A stretch of 64,000 nt of DNA from Nocardia nova NBRC 15556 (GTDB lineage: Bacteria; Actinomycetota; Actinomycetes; Mycobacteriales; Mycobacteriaceae), in assembly GCF_001613005.1 (NCBI RefSeq), contig NZ_BDBN01000051.1, positions 1 to 64,000 on the forward strand. The letters are read 5' to 3'. Below are positions 17,469-25,519 of the stretch, piece after piece. Below the pieces are notes generated by a model, which was not told the origin of the DNA, made no database searches, and saw only the letters and a program-made list of their open reading frames with translations. A program made the position numbers and the translations under genes. How positions within the stretch are numbered: position 1 is the first letter of the stretch; each line of letters begins with the position of its first letter.

Positions 17469-18202
17469 GACACACCTCGCGGGGTCGCGGCCAGTTCGAC
17501 GAGTCTGCCCAGCCAGTCGATGATCAACGCCAGCAGTCCGACCAGGATCGCTCCGGACACGAGCAGTTTCGGCAGGAACAGCGTGACGCCCGTGGTGATC
17601 AGCGTGCCGAGGCTGGTGGCGCCGATGAAGGTGCTCAGGGTCGCGGTGCCGACCAGGATCACCAGGGCGGTGCGCACCCCGTTGAGGATCACCGGCACCG
17701 CGAGCGGTAACTCGACTCGGACCAGGGTGCGGGTGGCGGAGAACCCGATCCCGCGCGAGGCCTCGATGGTGCGCTGATCCACCTGCCGCAGGCCGATGAT
17801 GGTGTTCTGCAGGATCGGCAGAATTGCGTACACCACCAAACCGACGACCGCCGTACGGAATCCGGTGCCCAGCCAGAAGGTGAACAACACCAGCAGCCCG
17901 ACCGCCGGCGCCGCCTGGCCGATATTGGCGATGTTGACCGCGATCGGCTCCAGGCGTTTCAGCGCGGGCCGGGTCAGCGCGATACCCAGCGGAATCGCGA
18001 CGACGACCACGATCACCGTGGCCACCACGGTCAGCTCGATATGCGACCAGATCGTGGTCTGCAGGTTGGACCAGGCCAGCGAGGCCTGTTCGGTCGGGGT
18101 GAATGTGGTCGACCGATACCAGACGATGTAGCCGATTCCGATGACGAGGATGATCAGCGGCTCGAACCAGACGTCCATCGGCAGCCGGCGCAGGCGGGTC
18201 AT
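17465..18202 (-). CDS. Osmoprotectant ABC transporter permease (second copy)
   Basis: 245-aa integral membrane permease of the OpuCB/OpuCD (ProW-like) family, with about six membrane segments. The EAA loop that contacts the ATPase is seen as IEASRGIGFSATRTLVRVEL followed by PLAVPVILNGVRTALV. It is paralogous to the permease at 19482-20126 and the two probably form a heterodimer. ATG overlaps the stop of the ATP-binding gene (ATGA), and its own stop overlaps the proX start. Confidence 0.92.
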   Translation of the reverse strand: MTRLRRLPMDVWFEPLIILVIGIGYIVWYRSTTFTPTEQASLAWSNLQTTIWSHIELTVVATVIVVVVAIPLGIALTRPALKRLEPIAVNIANIGQAAPAVGLLVLFTFWLGTGFRTAVVGLVVYAILPILQNTIIGLRQVDQRTIEASRGIGFSATRTLVRVELPLAVPVILNGVRTALVILVGTATLSTFIGATSLGTLITTGVTLFLPKLLVSGAILVGLLALIIDWLGRLVELAATPRGVS

Positions 18203-19485
18203 GATTGCCCGGCCGATTCGTGTTCGTCGTCGTCGGCGGCGACCACCGGCGTGGGCGCGGGATCGGTTCCGTCGACGTAGGTTTCGTACGAGGTGTCGTG
18301 TTCCTCGGAGCGCACATCGGCGAGTGCGGCCTGGATGGTCTCGGTCACCGCGCCGATGCCGATCGAGCCGACGACCGCGCCGCGTCCGTCGGTCACCAGG
18401 GCTGCACCCTGACTGGCCGCCAGCATCGCGTCGAGGGCGTCGTTGAGGGTCGAGGAGCGAGCGACGACCGGCAACCGCCGATCGAGGTAGTCCGAGACCT
18501 CCGGTTTGCTCGCCAGTTCGGTGAGCGAGGGCCACGACCGTGGCCGTCCGGCATCGTCGACGACCACCACCCAGGTCTGCCCGGCGGCCCGCGCGCGCTG
18601 GATCACCGCCTGCGCCGGCTCCCCGATGCGGGCGGTGACCACGTCGTCCCACTCCACGTCGCGCACCCGCTGCACGGTCAGATAGGCGAGTTTGGCGCCG
18701 GATCCGACGAATTCCTCCACGAACGGCGTGGCCGGTGCGGTGAGGATCTCCTCGGGCCGCGCGTACTGCTCGACGTGCCCACCCTCGGACAGGATGAGCA
18801 CCTTGTCGCCGAGTTTGGTGGCCTCCTCGAAATCGTGGGTGACGACGACGATGGTCTTGCCGAGTTCGTGCTGAATCGCGATCAGGCTGTCCTGCAGGCG
18901 AACCCGGGTGATCGGGTCGACCGCGCCGAACGGCTCGTCCATCAGCAGCACCGGGGGATCGGCGGCCAGCGCCCGCGCGACACCGACCCGCTGCTGCTGT
19001 CCGCCGGACATGTCCTTGGGCAGGCGGTCGGCGAAGACGCCGGGATCCAGGCCGACGAGTTCGAGCAGATAGTCGGTGCGCTCGGCGATCCGCTTCTTGT
19101 CCCAGCCGAGCACTCGCGGGATCGCGCCCACGTTCTTGCGCACCGACCAGTGCGGGAACAGGCCGCCGGATTGGATGACGTACCCGATCGACTGCCGGAG
19201 CTTGTCCGGGTCCTCGCTGGTGACGTCGCGCCCGCCGATGAAGATGCGGCCCTCCGTCGGTTCGATCAGCCGGTTGATCATCTTCAGCGTGGTCGTCTTG
19301 CCGCAGCCGGAGGGGCCGACGAAGGCGACGATCTGTCCGGCCTCGATCTCGAGGTCGAGGCGGGCGACGGCCGGCTTGTCCTGGCCCTTGTACCGCTTCA
19401 CGACCGAGTCGAGGACGATGGAGGCCCCGGTGACATTGCGTTCCGGCGTCGCCGGTCCGGGCCGGTCGGTCACAGCGTCGGTCAT
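18199..19485 (-). CDS. proV: Osmoprotectant ABC transporter ATP-binding protein with CBS domains
   Basis: 428-aa ATPase of the ProV/OpuCA family. Walker A GPSGCGKTT (about residue 54), Q-loop YVIQSGGLFPH, signature MSGGQQQRVGVARAL, Walker B PPVLLMDEP and switch His in VVTHDFEEA are all intact. Residues about 265-390 form a tandem CBS pair, known in this family to sense ionic strength or cyclic-di-AMP and gate transport. ATG 19485 overlaps the end of the upstream permease gene. The open frame reaching 19728 overlaps that permease and is not used. Confidence 0.93.
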   Translation of the reverse strand: MTDAVTDRPGPATPERNVTGASIVLDSVVKRYKGQDKPAVARLDLEIEAGQIVAFVGPSGCGKTTTLKMINRLIEPTEGRIFIGGRDVTSEDPDKLRQSIGYVIQSGGLFPHWSVRKNVGAIPRVLGWDKKRIAERTDYLLELVGLDPGVFADRLPKDMSGGQQQRVGVARALAADPPVLLMDEPFGAVDPITRVRLQDSLIAIQHELGKTIVVVTHDFEEATKLGDKVLILSEGGHVEQYARPEEILTAPATPFVEEFVGSGAKLAYLTVQRVRDVEWDDVVTARIGEPAQAVIQRARAAGQTWVVVVDDAGRPRSWPSLTELASKPEVSDYLDRRLPVVARSSTLNDALDAMLAASQGAALVTDGRGAVVGSIGIGAVTETIQAALADVRSEEHDTSYETYVDGTDPAPTPVVAADDDEHESAGQS

Positions 19486-20126
19486 GAGAGTCCTTTTGCG
19501 ATGGTGAGGCGGCCCAGCAGAACGAGTAGCGCGTCGAACACCAGCGCCACGATGACGATGAGGATCGTGCCCGTGGCCGCCGTCTCCAGGGCGTTCGCGC
19601 CGCCGAGGCGCGACAGGCCGTTGAAGATCAGCGATCCCAGACCCGGCCCCAGGACGTAGGCGACGATGGCGGCGACACCGACGATCATCTGCGTGGAGAC
19701 CCGGATACCGGTCAGGATCACCGGCCACGCGATCGGCAGTTCGACGGTGAGCAGGATGCGGGTGCGGGAGAATCCGATTCCGCGTGCGGATTCCACCACC
19801 GAGGCCGGTACCGAGCGCAAGCCGACGATCGCGTTGCCGATCACCGGCAGCGCCGCGAAGAACGCCAGCATGATGAACGACGGGACGACGCCCAGCCCGA
19901 ACGGCACCAGCAGCAACGCCAGCAGCGCGAGCGACGGAATGGTCAGCGCGACCCGGCTCGAGGTGAGCGAGAGCTGCGACAGCAGCGGCAGCCGGTAGAC
20001 CGCCATCGCGATGAGCACGGCGACGATCGTGCCGACGAGAACCGTCTGAAACGCCAGTGACGCATGCTGATAGGTGAGGAAGGCCAGAGTGTCACCCCGC
20101 CCTCGGATGTAATTCCACAGGTTCAC
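19482..20126 (-). CDS. Osmoprotectant ABC transporter permease (first copy)
   Basis: 214-aa ProW/OpuCB-type permease and first gene of the operon. It has about five or six membrane helices and the EAA-loop pattern VVESARGIGFSRTRILLTVE followed by LPIAWPVILTGIR. GTG start with GGGAGT 4-6 nt upstream. The order permease-ATPase-permease-binding protein with ATGA junctions throughout indicates one transcript. Together the four proteins import compatible solutes, which suits an organism with many stress genes in the same region. Confidence 0.92.
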   Translation of the reverse strand: MNLWNYIRGRGDTLAFLTYQHASLAFQTVLVGTIVAVLIAMAVYRLPLLSQLSLTSSRVALTIPSLALLALLLVPFGLGVVPSFIMLAFFAALPVIGNAIVGLRSVPASVVESARGIGFSRTRILLTVELPIAWPVILTGIRVSTQMIVGVAAIVAYVLGPGLGSLIFNGLSRLGGANALETAATGTILIVIVALVFDALLVLLGRLTIAKGLS

Positions 20127-20236
20127 GGGACTCCCATCGTCAGCCCTCTGCCGGCACCCGTCCGCGCGCCGCCGCCGGACGCCGGTGTGTCAAAGACTAA
20201 ATGACAGTACGGCTCCGGTTCCGCACGCCGCGCGGT

Positions 20237-20751
20237 TCACGCCGCTCGCGGGAGCGACTCCACGCGGGAATAGGCCTGCGCGTCACCGGCGATCACCGTG
20301 CTCGCCCGGCCGTCGACGCCGACGGGTATGTCACCGGCCAGTGTGATGCGGGTGAGCCGGCGGTGTTCGGCGCCGTCGTAGTCGTCGATCGCGTAGTGCT
20401 GGGTGGCGAGGTTGTCCCAGATCGCCACATCGCCGGGCGCCCAATCCCAGCGGGTGGTGTGCTCGAGCCGGGTCACCCGATCCTGGAACAGGCGAAACAG
20501 CGCGCGCGATTCGGCGGTGGACAGGCCGACGATCTCCTTGACGAAGCAGCCCAGCAGCAGGGCGCGTTCACCGGTCTCGGGATGGACGTGCACCACCGGA
20601 TGTTCGGCCTCGAAATAGCGGGACTCGAATTCGGTTCGGTACGAACGAGTTCCGTCGTCCGGTCGGTCGTCGGTGTCGGCAGCGTAGTCGTAGCGATTGG
20701 TGTGGCGGGCACGCAGATTCTCGGCCAGCACCCGCAGCGGGTGCGGCAGTC
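20237..20751 (-). pseudogene. TauD/TfdA-type dioxygenase remnant (C-terminal half)
   Basis: About 170 codons encode the C-terminal part of a taurine-dioxygenase-family Fe(II)/2-oxoglutarate oxygenase: LRVLAENLRARHTNRYDY, HPVVHVHPETGERALLLG, then GDVAIWDNLATQHYAIDDY (third Fe-ligand His) and RRLTRITLAGDIPV (2-oxoglutarate-binding Arg). The N-terminal half with the HxD ligands is missing. Recognisable homology stops next to the TetR stop codon at 20752, and the upstream part of the frame is antisense-like to that TetR gene. No start codon or RBS remains. It looks like a truncation left by a rearrangement that brought in the regulator. Confidence 0.8.
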
Positions 20752-21462
20752 TCAGGCCCGGCCGCGTGCCTCGAGCTTGCGTTCCAGCCCGGCGATCACG
20801 AGCTCGAGGTCGAATTCGAACTGCTCGCCGACGCGCGCGGCGCTCTCGCGGGTGGTCGCGACCTGGCGCAGGAGTGGGAACTCTTGTCCCGCTTCCGAAT
20901 TCAGGGTCCGGGCGACATGTTCGGCCTGGATGTCGACGTGGCCCCGGGTCGCCTCCGCGGCCTCGCGCGCCGCCGAGTACGCGATATCGGCGAGCAGTCG
21001 CAGCGTGCGCCCGGCCTCCATCGGCTCGAATCCGGCGCCGACCAGCGACTGGAATATCCGCTCGATCGCCGCCAGCGTCGACAGGCCGCCTCGGCCACCG
21101 AATCGCACATAGGAGATCAAGACGCCGACCTGGGTGAGGGCCTCGGCGACTGCGGCGGCGAACAGCCGCAGCAGTTGCCGCCAATCGCCCTCGGCGGGCA
21201 GGGCCAAGCGGCGGAACTCGGTTTCGAAGGCGTCCAGCGCGACCAGTTCCAGCAATCCGTCGCGGTCGCTGACGTAGTAGTTCAGCGATTTGCGGTCGAC
21301 GCCCAGCGCGTCGGCGACCGCTTTCATGGTGAGTGTTTCCGGCGGCAGCGCGCGGGCGGCCGCGACGATGCGATCCCGGCTCAGCCGGGGCGGACGCCCG
21401 CGGCCGCGCCGCGATGTCTGCACGATTCCAGTCCCGGACCCGGTTGTATTCCCGCCGCTCAC
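20752..21462 (-). CDS. TetR/AcrR family transcriptional regulator
   Basis: About 236-aa regulator. The N-terminal DNA-binding domain follows an RRGRGRPPRLSRDRIVAAA run, with TMKAVADALGVDRKSLNYYV as the helix-turn-helix. The C-terminal ligand domain is helical and resembles the TetR_C (tetracycline-repressor-like) group, with the typical WRQLLRLFAAAVAEAL. Start is uncertain: GTG 21462 (GAGAGGG directly before) or GTG 21423. It is divergent from the unrecognised gene at 21637, with an inverted repeat between them that could be its operator. Confidence 0.85.
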   Translation of the reverse strand: MSGGNTTGSGTGIVQTSRRGRGRPPRLSRDRIVAAARALPPETLTMKAVADALGVDRKSLNYYVSDRDGLLELVALDAFETEFRRLALPAEGDWRQLLRLFAAAVAEALTQVGVLISYVRFGGRGGLSTLAAIERIFQSLVGAGFEPMEAGRTLRLLADIAYSAAREAAEATRGHVDIQAEHVARTLNSEAGQEFPLLRQVATTRESAARVGEQFEFDLELVIAGLERKLEARGRA

Positions 21463-21534
21463 CCCTCTCAGGCTACGGCTGCCGGCGGCGGGTCCGGACA
21501 ACACGCCCGGTGGATGGATACGAGTTCGGCCAAT

Positions 21535-21557
21535 ATTTTCTCCCGCTGGGGGAAAAT
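21535..21557. promoter_or_regulatory. Inverted repeat between TetR gene and the divergent ORF
   Basis: ATTTTCTCCC-GCT-GGGGGAAAAT: 10-bp arms with one mismatch, in an unusually AT-rich patch followed by TAAACT. It is 73 bp from the TetR start and 80 bp from the divergent gene, suiting a shared operator. Confidence 0.4.
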
Positions 21558-21636
21558 AAACTAGTCTCTGCTCGGGCGATGTGGGCCGCCCGAGGCGGGG
21601 GAAGGCAGTGGTGGTTGTGATCGGAACGGAAGTGCT

Positions 21637-22236
21637 ATGTCTGCTGTGTCGCACCGGTACCCAACGAACGCCCACGCGGCGGAAGCTCCGCGCGAATGCG
21701 CCGTGGCCGAATCCGGCCGGCGCTCGCTGCGATATCAGCTGGTCGTGGTCGCGGACAATCCTGTCGAGGTCGTCTCGCGCGCCGGCGGCTGGCTGTTCGA
21801 CCGAGCGGTCGCCGGCTGGGAGGTCACCGTCGCGGTCGATGCGCCCGGCGACATCCGGCCGCTGACGATTCTCGGGCTGGGCGTCCTGGATCTCGGATGT
21901 GTGCTGCGCTGCCGGCGGCAGGTGCCGATACCGCATGCTTTCGCGGTCGCCGGAGATCTGTCCGCACTCGGCGAACCGGCGCGCGAGTGGGCCCACCGAT
22001 ATCTGGGCAGCGCACGCACCGATGTCCGGTTCTGGGGCGATACGGAGTACCGCGACACATCGTTCGCGCAGGCCTCGCCGACGCAGTACGTGCCGACCCG
22101 TGCGGCACGAGCCTTCAAGGCCTACGCGCTCGAGGCGGTGGGCATGCGGTCGCCCGCCACCGATGTCGAATTCTTCCGCGCGGTGGTGGGTGCGGTGGCC
22201 GCGGGGTCGGGGGTGCGCACCCTGCCGGCCGGTTGA
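21637..22236 (+). CDS. Hypothetical protein, 199 aa
   Basis: Not recognised. The protein starts with about 30 variable residues, then a hydrophobic/aromatic block (LRYQLVVVADNPVEVVSRAG, GWLFDRAVAGWEVTVAVDAP), a Cys-containing middle (LGCVLRCRRQVPIP) and a mixed C-terminal half. No signal peptide, membrane segment or catalytic motif stands out. ATG with GGAAG 5 nt upstream. It is divergent from a TetR gene with an inverted repeat between, so it is a plausible target of that regulator. Composition is like the neighbours, which argues against recent transfer. Confidence 0.65.
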   Translation: MSAVSHRYPTNAHAAEAPRECAVAESGRRSLRYQLVVVADNPVEVVSRAGGWLFDRAVAGWEVTVAVDAPGDIRPLTILGLGVLDLGCVLRCRRQVPIPHAFAVAGDLSALGEPAREWAHRYLGSARTDVRFWGDTEYRDTSFAQASPTQYVPTRAARAFKAYALEAVGMRSPATDVEFFRAVVGAVAAGSGVRTLPAG

Positions 22237-22242
22237 AGCGAA

Positions 22243-23004
22243 TTACCGGACGGCCGCGATCGCCCCGTCGAGTGCGCGCTGCATCCGGCTGCCGACCACC
22301 CGGGTGATTTCGGCCGGTCGATCCGGGAAATCCGGCAGCGGCTCGTCGAGGTAGAACGTGGCGCGGCCGTCGGGGCCGTAGGTCAGGCCGAGGAAGACGA
22401 AAACCGGTGCCGCCCCGGCCTTTCGGGCGCGTGCGGCGATGTGGCCGATGCCGGTGCCGATGGTCTGCACGCGGGCCGGATCGGTTTCGTTGCAGGTGCC
22501 CTCCGGGAACAACGCGAGGTCGTCACCGTCGACCATGCGCCCGACGCAGACGTCCATCAGTTGCTGCCCGGCGGCGTAGGCGGCGCGTGGGCCGTGGTCC
22601 TTGCCGCGGAACACCGGGATGGCGCCCATGATGTCGATGCGCGACCGCTGCTCCGGCTCGGTGAACAGTTCGTCCTTGGCCAGCACACGGATATGGCCGA
22701 TCCGCGGCCGGAACACGCTGCGCCAGGCGAAGGCGGCCACCGTGCGCGGATCTTCCACGCTGACATGGTTGATCGCGATGATCATGCGGCGGTTGTCGCG
22801 AATCAGCTGCCGGATCGCCGCGCGGGCACCGTCCGCATAGCGGACCGTGGGACGTTTGCGATACGCGGTGATCGCGTAGAACAGGCGCGCGCGGGTGCGG
22901 GGCGCGCGGTGGGTGCGGTAGTACTCGTAGACGGCATCGCGATTGTCGAATTCGACCGACGGGGGCGCAACGACGGGATCGGCGGTCGAGGTCGGGACGT
23001 TCAT
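22243..23004 (-). CDS. PlsC-like 1-acyl-sn-glycerol-3-phosphate acyltransferase family protein
   Basis: 253-aa acyltransferase of the PlsC superfamily. The catalytic NHx4D motif is INHVSVEDP (about residue 80-86), and the glycerophosphate-binding motif is LALFPEGTCNETDP (about residue 165). GAIPVFRGKDHG forms the intermediate block. It probably transfers an acyl chain at the inner membrane face in phospholipid or glycolipid synthesis. Strong hydrophobic segments are lacking, so attachment may be peripheral. ATG 23004 lies 5 bp from a 29-bp palindrome, implying direct repression or activation at its promoter. Confidence 0.85.
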   Translation of the reverse strand: MNVPTSTADPVVAPPSVEFDNRDAVYEYYRTHRAPRTRARLFYAITAYRKRPTVRYADGARAAIRQLIRDNRRMIIAINHVSVEDPRTVAAFAWRSVFRPRIGHIRVLAKDELFTEPEQRSRIDIMGAIPVFRGKDHGPRAAYAAGQQLMDVCVGRMVDGDDLALFPEGTCNETDPARVQTIGTGIGHIAARARKAGAAPVFVFLGLTYGPDGRATFYLDEPLPDFPDRPAEITRVVGSRMQRALDGAIAAVR

Positions 23005-23009
23005 TCAAC

Positions 23010-23038
23010 CTACGCTACCGTAACCTACGGCTGCGTAG
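23010..23038. promoter_or_regulatory. 29-bp extended palindrome at the acyltransferase promoter
   Basis: CTACGC-TA-CCGTA-ACC-TACGG-CT-GCGTAG. The outer 6-bp and inner 5-bp arms are both perfect, separated by 2-bp non-symmetric gaps and a 3-bp centre. The layout is that of a dimer-of-dimers TetR operator. It ends 5 bp before the acyltransferase start codon on the minus strand. Confidence 0.6.
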
Positions 23039-23176
23039 GCAGAGGTGGGCGCAGCGGCCGTGGCGAGCCGGCGAAAGACGCCGCTCCCGTGACTACCCTC
23101 GAATGCGGGAAGCGGGGGACCGGCGATCCCGCGCCGCGGGTGCCGGACGATACGGCCGACCGAAGGGAGCAGCGCG

Positions 23177-23557
23177 ATGGCGAGTGCACGACCGCGGGTT
23201 CAGGTCCGGCGGATCTACGACGATCCCGATCCCGACGACGGAATGCGGGTGCTGGTCGATCGCCTCTGGCCGCGCGGGATGAGCAAGGAGAACGCCCACC
23301 TCGACGAGTGGTGCAAAACGATCGCACCCTCGACCGAGTTGCGCACCTGGTACGGGCACGATCCCGCCAAATTCGACGAGTTCGGTCGCCGCTACCGCGA
23401 GGAGCTCCGAAATCCGGAACGCGCCGGCGACCTCGACCACCTCCGCGAACTCGCCGGGCGCGGCATGCTCACTCTGTTGTCGGCCACCAAGCGGATCGAC
23501 ATCAGCGAGGCGGCCGTACTCGCCGATCTGGTCGGGAAGAAGCCGGCGTCGCACTGA
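23177..23557 (+). CDS. DUF488 domain-containing protein
   Basis: 126-aa DUF488 (YeaO-like) protein of unknown function. Complete family signature: VRRIYDDPDPDDGMRVLVDR, LWPRGMSKENAHLDEWCKTI, APSTELRTWYGHDPAKFDEF and the C-terminal LTLLSATKRIDISEAAVL. ATG 23177 follows AAGGGAGC. It lies between the acyltransferase promoter and the cobalt operon, convergent with the latter and separated by 25 bp. Nothing in context suggests its partner. Confidence 0.9.
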   Translation: MASARPRVQVRRIYDDPDPDDGMRVLVDRLWPRGMSKENAHLDEWCKTIAPSTELRTWYGHDPAKFDEFGRRYREELRNPERAGDLDHLRELAGRGMLTLLSATKRIDISEAAVLADLVGKKPASH

Positions 23558-23582
23558 GGTGGCCGGGTGCACACCTGCCCGC

Positions 23583-24140
23583 TCACAGCGGATTCGCGGT
23601 GTGCCGCACGGTCCAGGCGGCGCCGCGGCCGTGCAGTGTGGTGGCGCTGAGTGGCGGAATGTCGATGCGCCAGAACGATTCCGGCGGCGCGGCGAGGGCG
23701 AGGAGCACACTCGCGCGGACGACGGCGGGATGGGTGATCGCGACGATCCGGCTTCGGTCGGCGACCATCGATTCGAGCCAGTCACGCACCCGTTCGAGCA
23801 GGTCGGTGATCGCTTCACCGCCGTGGTCGCGGTAGGCGGGATCGGACATCCAGGCCATCAGGTCGGCCGGGTCGAGAGAATCCATCTGCCTGCCCGCCCA
23901 CTCGCCGCAGTCGAGATCGCGCAGGGCGGGTTCGGTGGTCGCCCGCAGACCCAGCAGGGTGGCGGTCGCGGCGGTCCGCAGTTCCGGCGCGGCCAAAACC
24001 CGGTCGGCCCGCGGCGCCGCGGGGGAGGCGGCGTCGCGGGGAAGCTCGTCGAGTGGTTCGTCGACCGGGAAGCGGGCCGTCCGCATCGCCTCGGTCATGC
24101 CGTGGCTGATCAACGTGAGCCGGGTGACGGTCGCGCTCAT
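23583..24140 (-). CDS. Histidine phosphatase family protein in the cobalt operon
   Basis: 185-aa phosphoglycerate-mutase-superfamily domain. The N-terminal phosphoacceptor motif reads LTLISHGMTEAMR, so the Arg of the usual RHG is Ser while the His is kept; the second His is in IVAITHPAVVRAS. APELRTAATATLLG matches the usual S/APxxRxxxTA segment. Third gene of cbtB-cbtA-phosphatase, with ATG overlapping the cbtA stop (ATGA). Related enzymes include alpha-ribazole phosphatase (CobC), so a role in cobamide assembly is plausible given the riboswitch, but the Ser substitution leaves activity open. Confidence 0.8.
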   Translation of the reverse strand: MSATVTRLTLISHGMTEAMRTARFPVDEPLDELPRDAASPAAPRADRVLAAPELRTAATATLLGLRATTEPALRDLDCGEWAGRQMDSLDPADLMAWMSDPAYRDHGGEAITDLLERVRDWLESMVADRSRIVAITHPAVVRASVLLALAAPPESFWRIDIPPLSATTLHGRGAAWTVRHTANPL

Positions 24141-24991
24141 ACCGCCGCTGCCGGCGCGGCCGCGGCCGATTCGTCCGCGCGCCGGAACAACCGCGGCGCC
24201 AGTGTCGCGAAACCCACGCCGATGACGGACCACAGAATGACCTGCGCGGCAAGGGAATAGAAGCGGAAGTAGTACAGATCGTCGGCGGGGAAGCCCGGAT
24301 AGACGATCCGGCCGCTCGAATCGGTGAGCGGCCCGGGTGTTTCGGTGGCCGCGTCGCCCGGAGCCCGGTTGGCGGCCAGATGCCCGAGTGCGGGCAGCAA
24401 CGCCGCGATCGCGGTCACCACCACCACGAAGGCCAAGCCCGCGGCGATGGTCGCCGTCCAATTGCCCAGGCGCGCTTGCAGTTTCCGCCCCAGCCACACG
24501 GCGCCCACCGCGCAGACCGCGGCGATCACCACCATCGACAGGTAGAGACCGGTGCGTTGCCCGATCGTGTCGGGATTGCCGATCGAGGGCGGATTGGCCG
24601 GATATTTGAGGAACGGCACGGCGTACAGCACGCCGAACATGCCGCCCGCCACGCACAGTGCGAGATTGCGCGGGCTCAAACTGCCGACACGGCCCATGAA
24701 CAGGCAGTACACCACCGCGAACAGCGCGCCCATCGCGGCGCCGAAGACGACCGTGCCGAAGCCGAGGCCGATGGTCGACTGCACCGACCGGGTGAACAGT
24801 TCGCTCTCTTCCATGCCGGCCATCGAATGTCCCGCGGCCGCTTCGAGTGTCGTGTGCGCCGCGTCGCGCCCGCCCTCGTAGTCGATGGCGCGATCGATGA
24901 TCGGCTCGGCCAGGATCCGCGCGAAGACGAAGGCCGCCAGCCCGCCGATCGCACCGACCAGCACACCGCGGGCGATGATTCGTTTTTCCAT
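24137..24991 (-). CDS. cbtA: Cobalt transporter subunit CbtA
   Basis: 284-aa CbtA family integral membrane protein. The N-terminal helix (GVLVGAIGGLAAFVFARILA) leads into the family loop EPIIDRAIDYEGG, then GLGFGTVVFGAAMGALFAVV, FGVLYAVPFLKYPANPPSIG and a C-terminal helix, giving about six membrane segments. CbtAB are predicted cobalt importers that complement B12 synthesis. It starts 21 bp after cbtB and is preceded in the transcript by a cobalamin riboswitch, strongly supporting the assignment. Confidence 0.93.
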   Translation of the reverse strand: MEKRIIARGVLVGAIGGLAAFVFARILAEPIIDRAIDYEGGRDAAHTTLEAAAGHSMAGMEESELFTRSVQSTIGLGFGTVVFGAAMGALFAVVYCLFMGRVGSLSPRNLALCVAGGMFGVLYAVPFLKYPANPPSIGNPDTIGQRTGLYLSMVVIAAVCAVGAVWLGRKLQARLGNWTATIAAGLAFVVVVTAIAALLPALGHLAANRAPGDAATETPGPLTDSSGRIVYPGFPADDLYYFRFYSLAAQVILWSVIGVGFATLAPRLFRRADESAAAAPAAAV

Positions 24992-25012
24992 TGTGGGGGC
25001 TCGATCCCGCGG

Positions 25013-25228
25013 TCAGTGGCAGGGGTAGCCGAGGAAATGCCGTGCGTCGTGGACGAATTCGTGCACGTGCATATCGTCTCCGAAGATCGAGACCGCGCCC
25101 TGATCGATGCCGATGAAGTAGAGGGCGAGCAGAGCCAGGAGCGTGGTGCCGCCCAGCCACAGGGCCGTCGTGGGAATGGAGAGCCGAATCGACTCCAGGC
25201 CGGACCGGGGAACATAGGACGTCGCCAT
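25013..25228 (-). CDS. cbtB: Cobalt transporter subunit CbtB
   Basis: 71-aa CbtB protein: a single membrane helix (ALWLGGTTLLALLALYFIG) followed by a short external tail rich in His (DMHVHEFVHDARHFLGYPCH), which is the presumed metal-collecting motif of the family. ATG 25228 with GGAGGAG 7 nt upstream. First gene after the cobalamin riboswitch, and small enough to be missed by length filters. Confidence 0.93.
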   Translation of the reverse strand: MATSYVPRSGLESIRLSIPTTALWLGGTTLLALLALYFIGIDQGAVSIFGDDMHVHEFVHDARHFLGYPCH

Positions 25229-25241
25229 GTGACTCTCCTCC

Positions 25242-25258
25242 GGGGATTGCGCGTCCCC
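25242..25258 (-). promoter_or_regulatory. Hairpin abutting the cbtB ribosome binding site
   Basis: GGGGA-CGCGCAA-TCCCC stem whose 3' arm runs straight into the GGAGGAG Shine-Dalgarno. Possible expression platform of the riboswitch acting on translation (inference). Confidence 0.35.
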
Positions 25259-25261
25259 GCT

Positions 25262-25390
25262 CGATGGTGGTTACCACGCGATCCGAGTATCTGACTCACA
25301 TTCCGCCCGGCGAAACGCTCACAGTGGCGCGACCGTCCCGGATTTTCACCGGGTTCCTCGAATCGTCGCTCGCACAACCATACGAAATTG
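25262..25390 (-). ncRNA. Cobalamin riboswitch upstream of cbtBA
   Basis: Read on the minus strand, this leader has the conserved cobalamin-element core: GAGGAACCCGGTGAAAATCC, then GGGACGGTCGCGCCACTGT, then GCCGGGCGGAATG, then the B12-box-like GAGTCAGATACTCGG. CGATTCGAG (25357-25365) pairs with CTCGGATCG (25279-25287), closing the core helix. The element ends about 40 nt before the cbtB start. Known cobalamin riboswitches lower expression of B12 and cobalt-uptake genes when adenosylcobalamin is abundant, which fits the downstream cbtB-cbtA-phosphatase operon. Outer boundaries are approximate. Confidence 0.93.
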
Positions 25391-25519
25391 CCGTTCGGCT
25401 GGTCAATCGGCGGGTTGCGAGATCGGGTCGTGACTGAAATGTCAGCGTCCTCGTCGCTGTAAGAGGAGGATTTCAGGGTAGTAACCAAGAAATAGCCATT
25501 GATCGAAAGGCGGGCGCTC

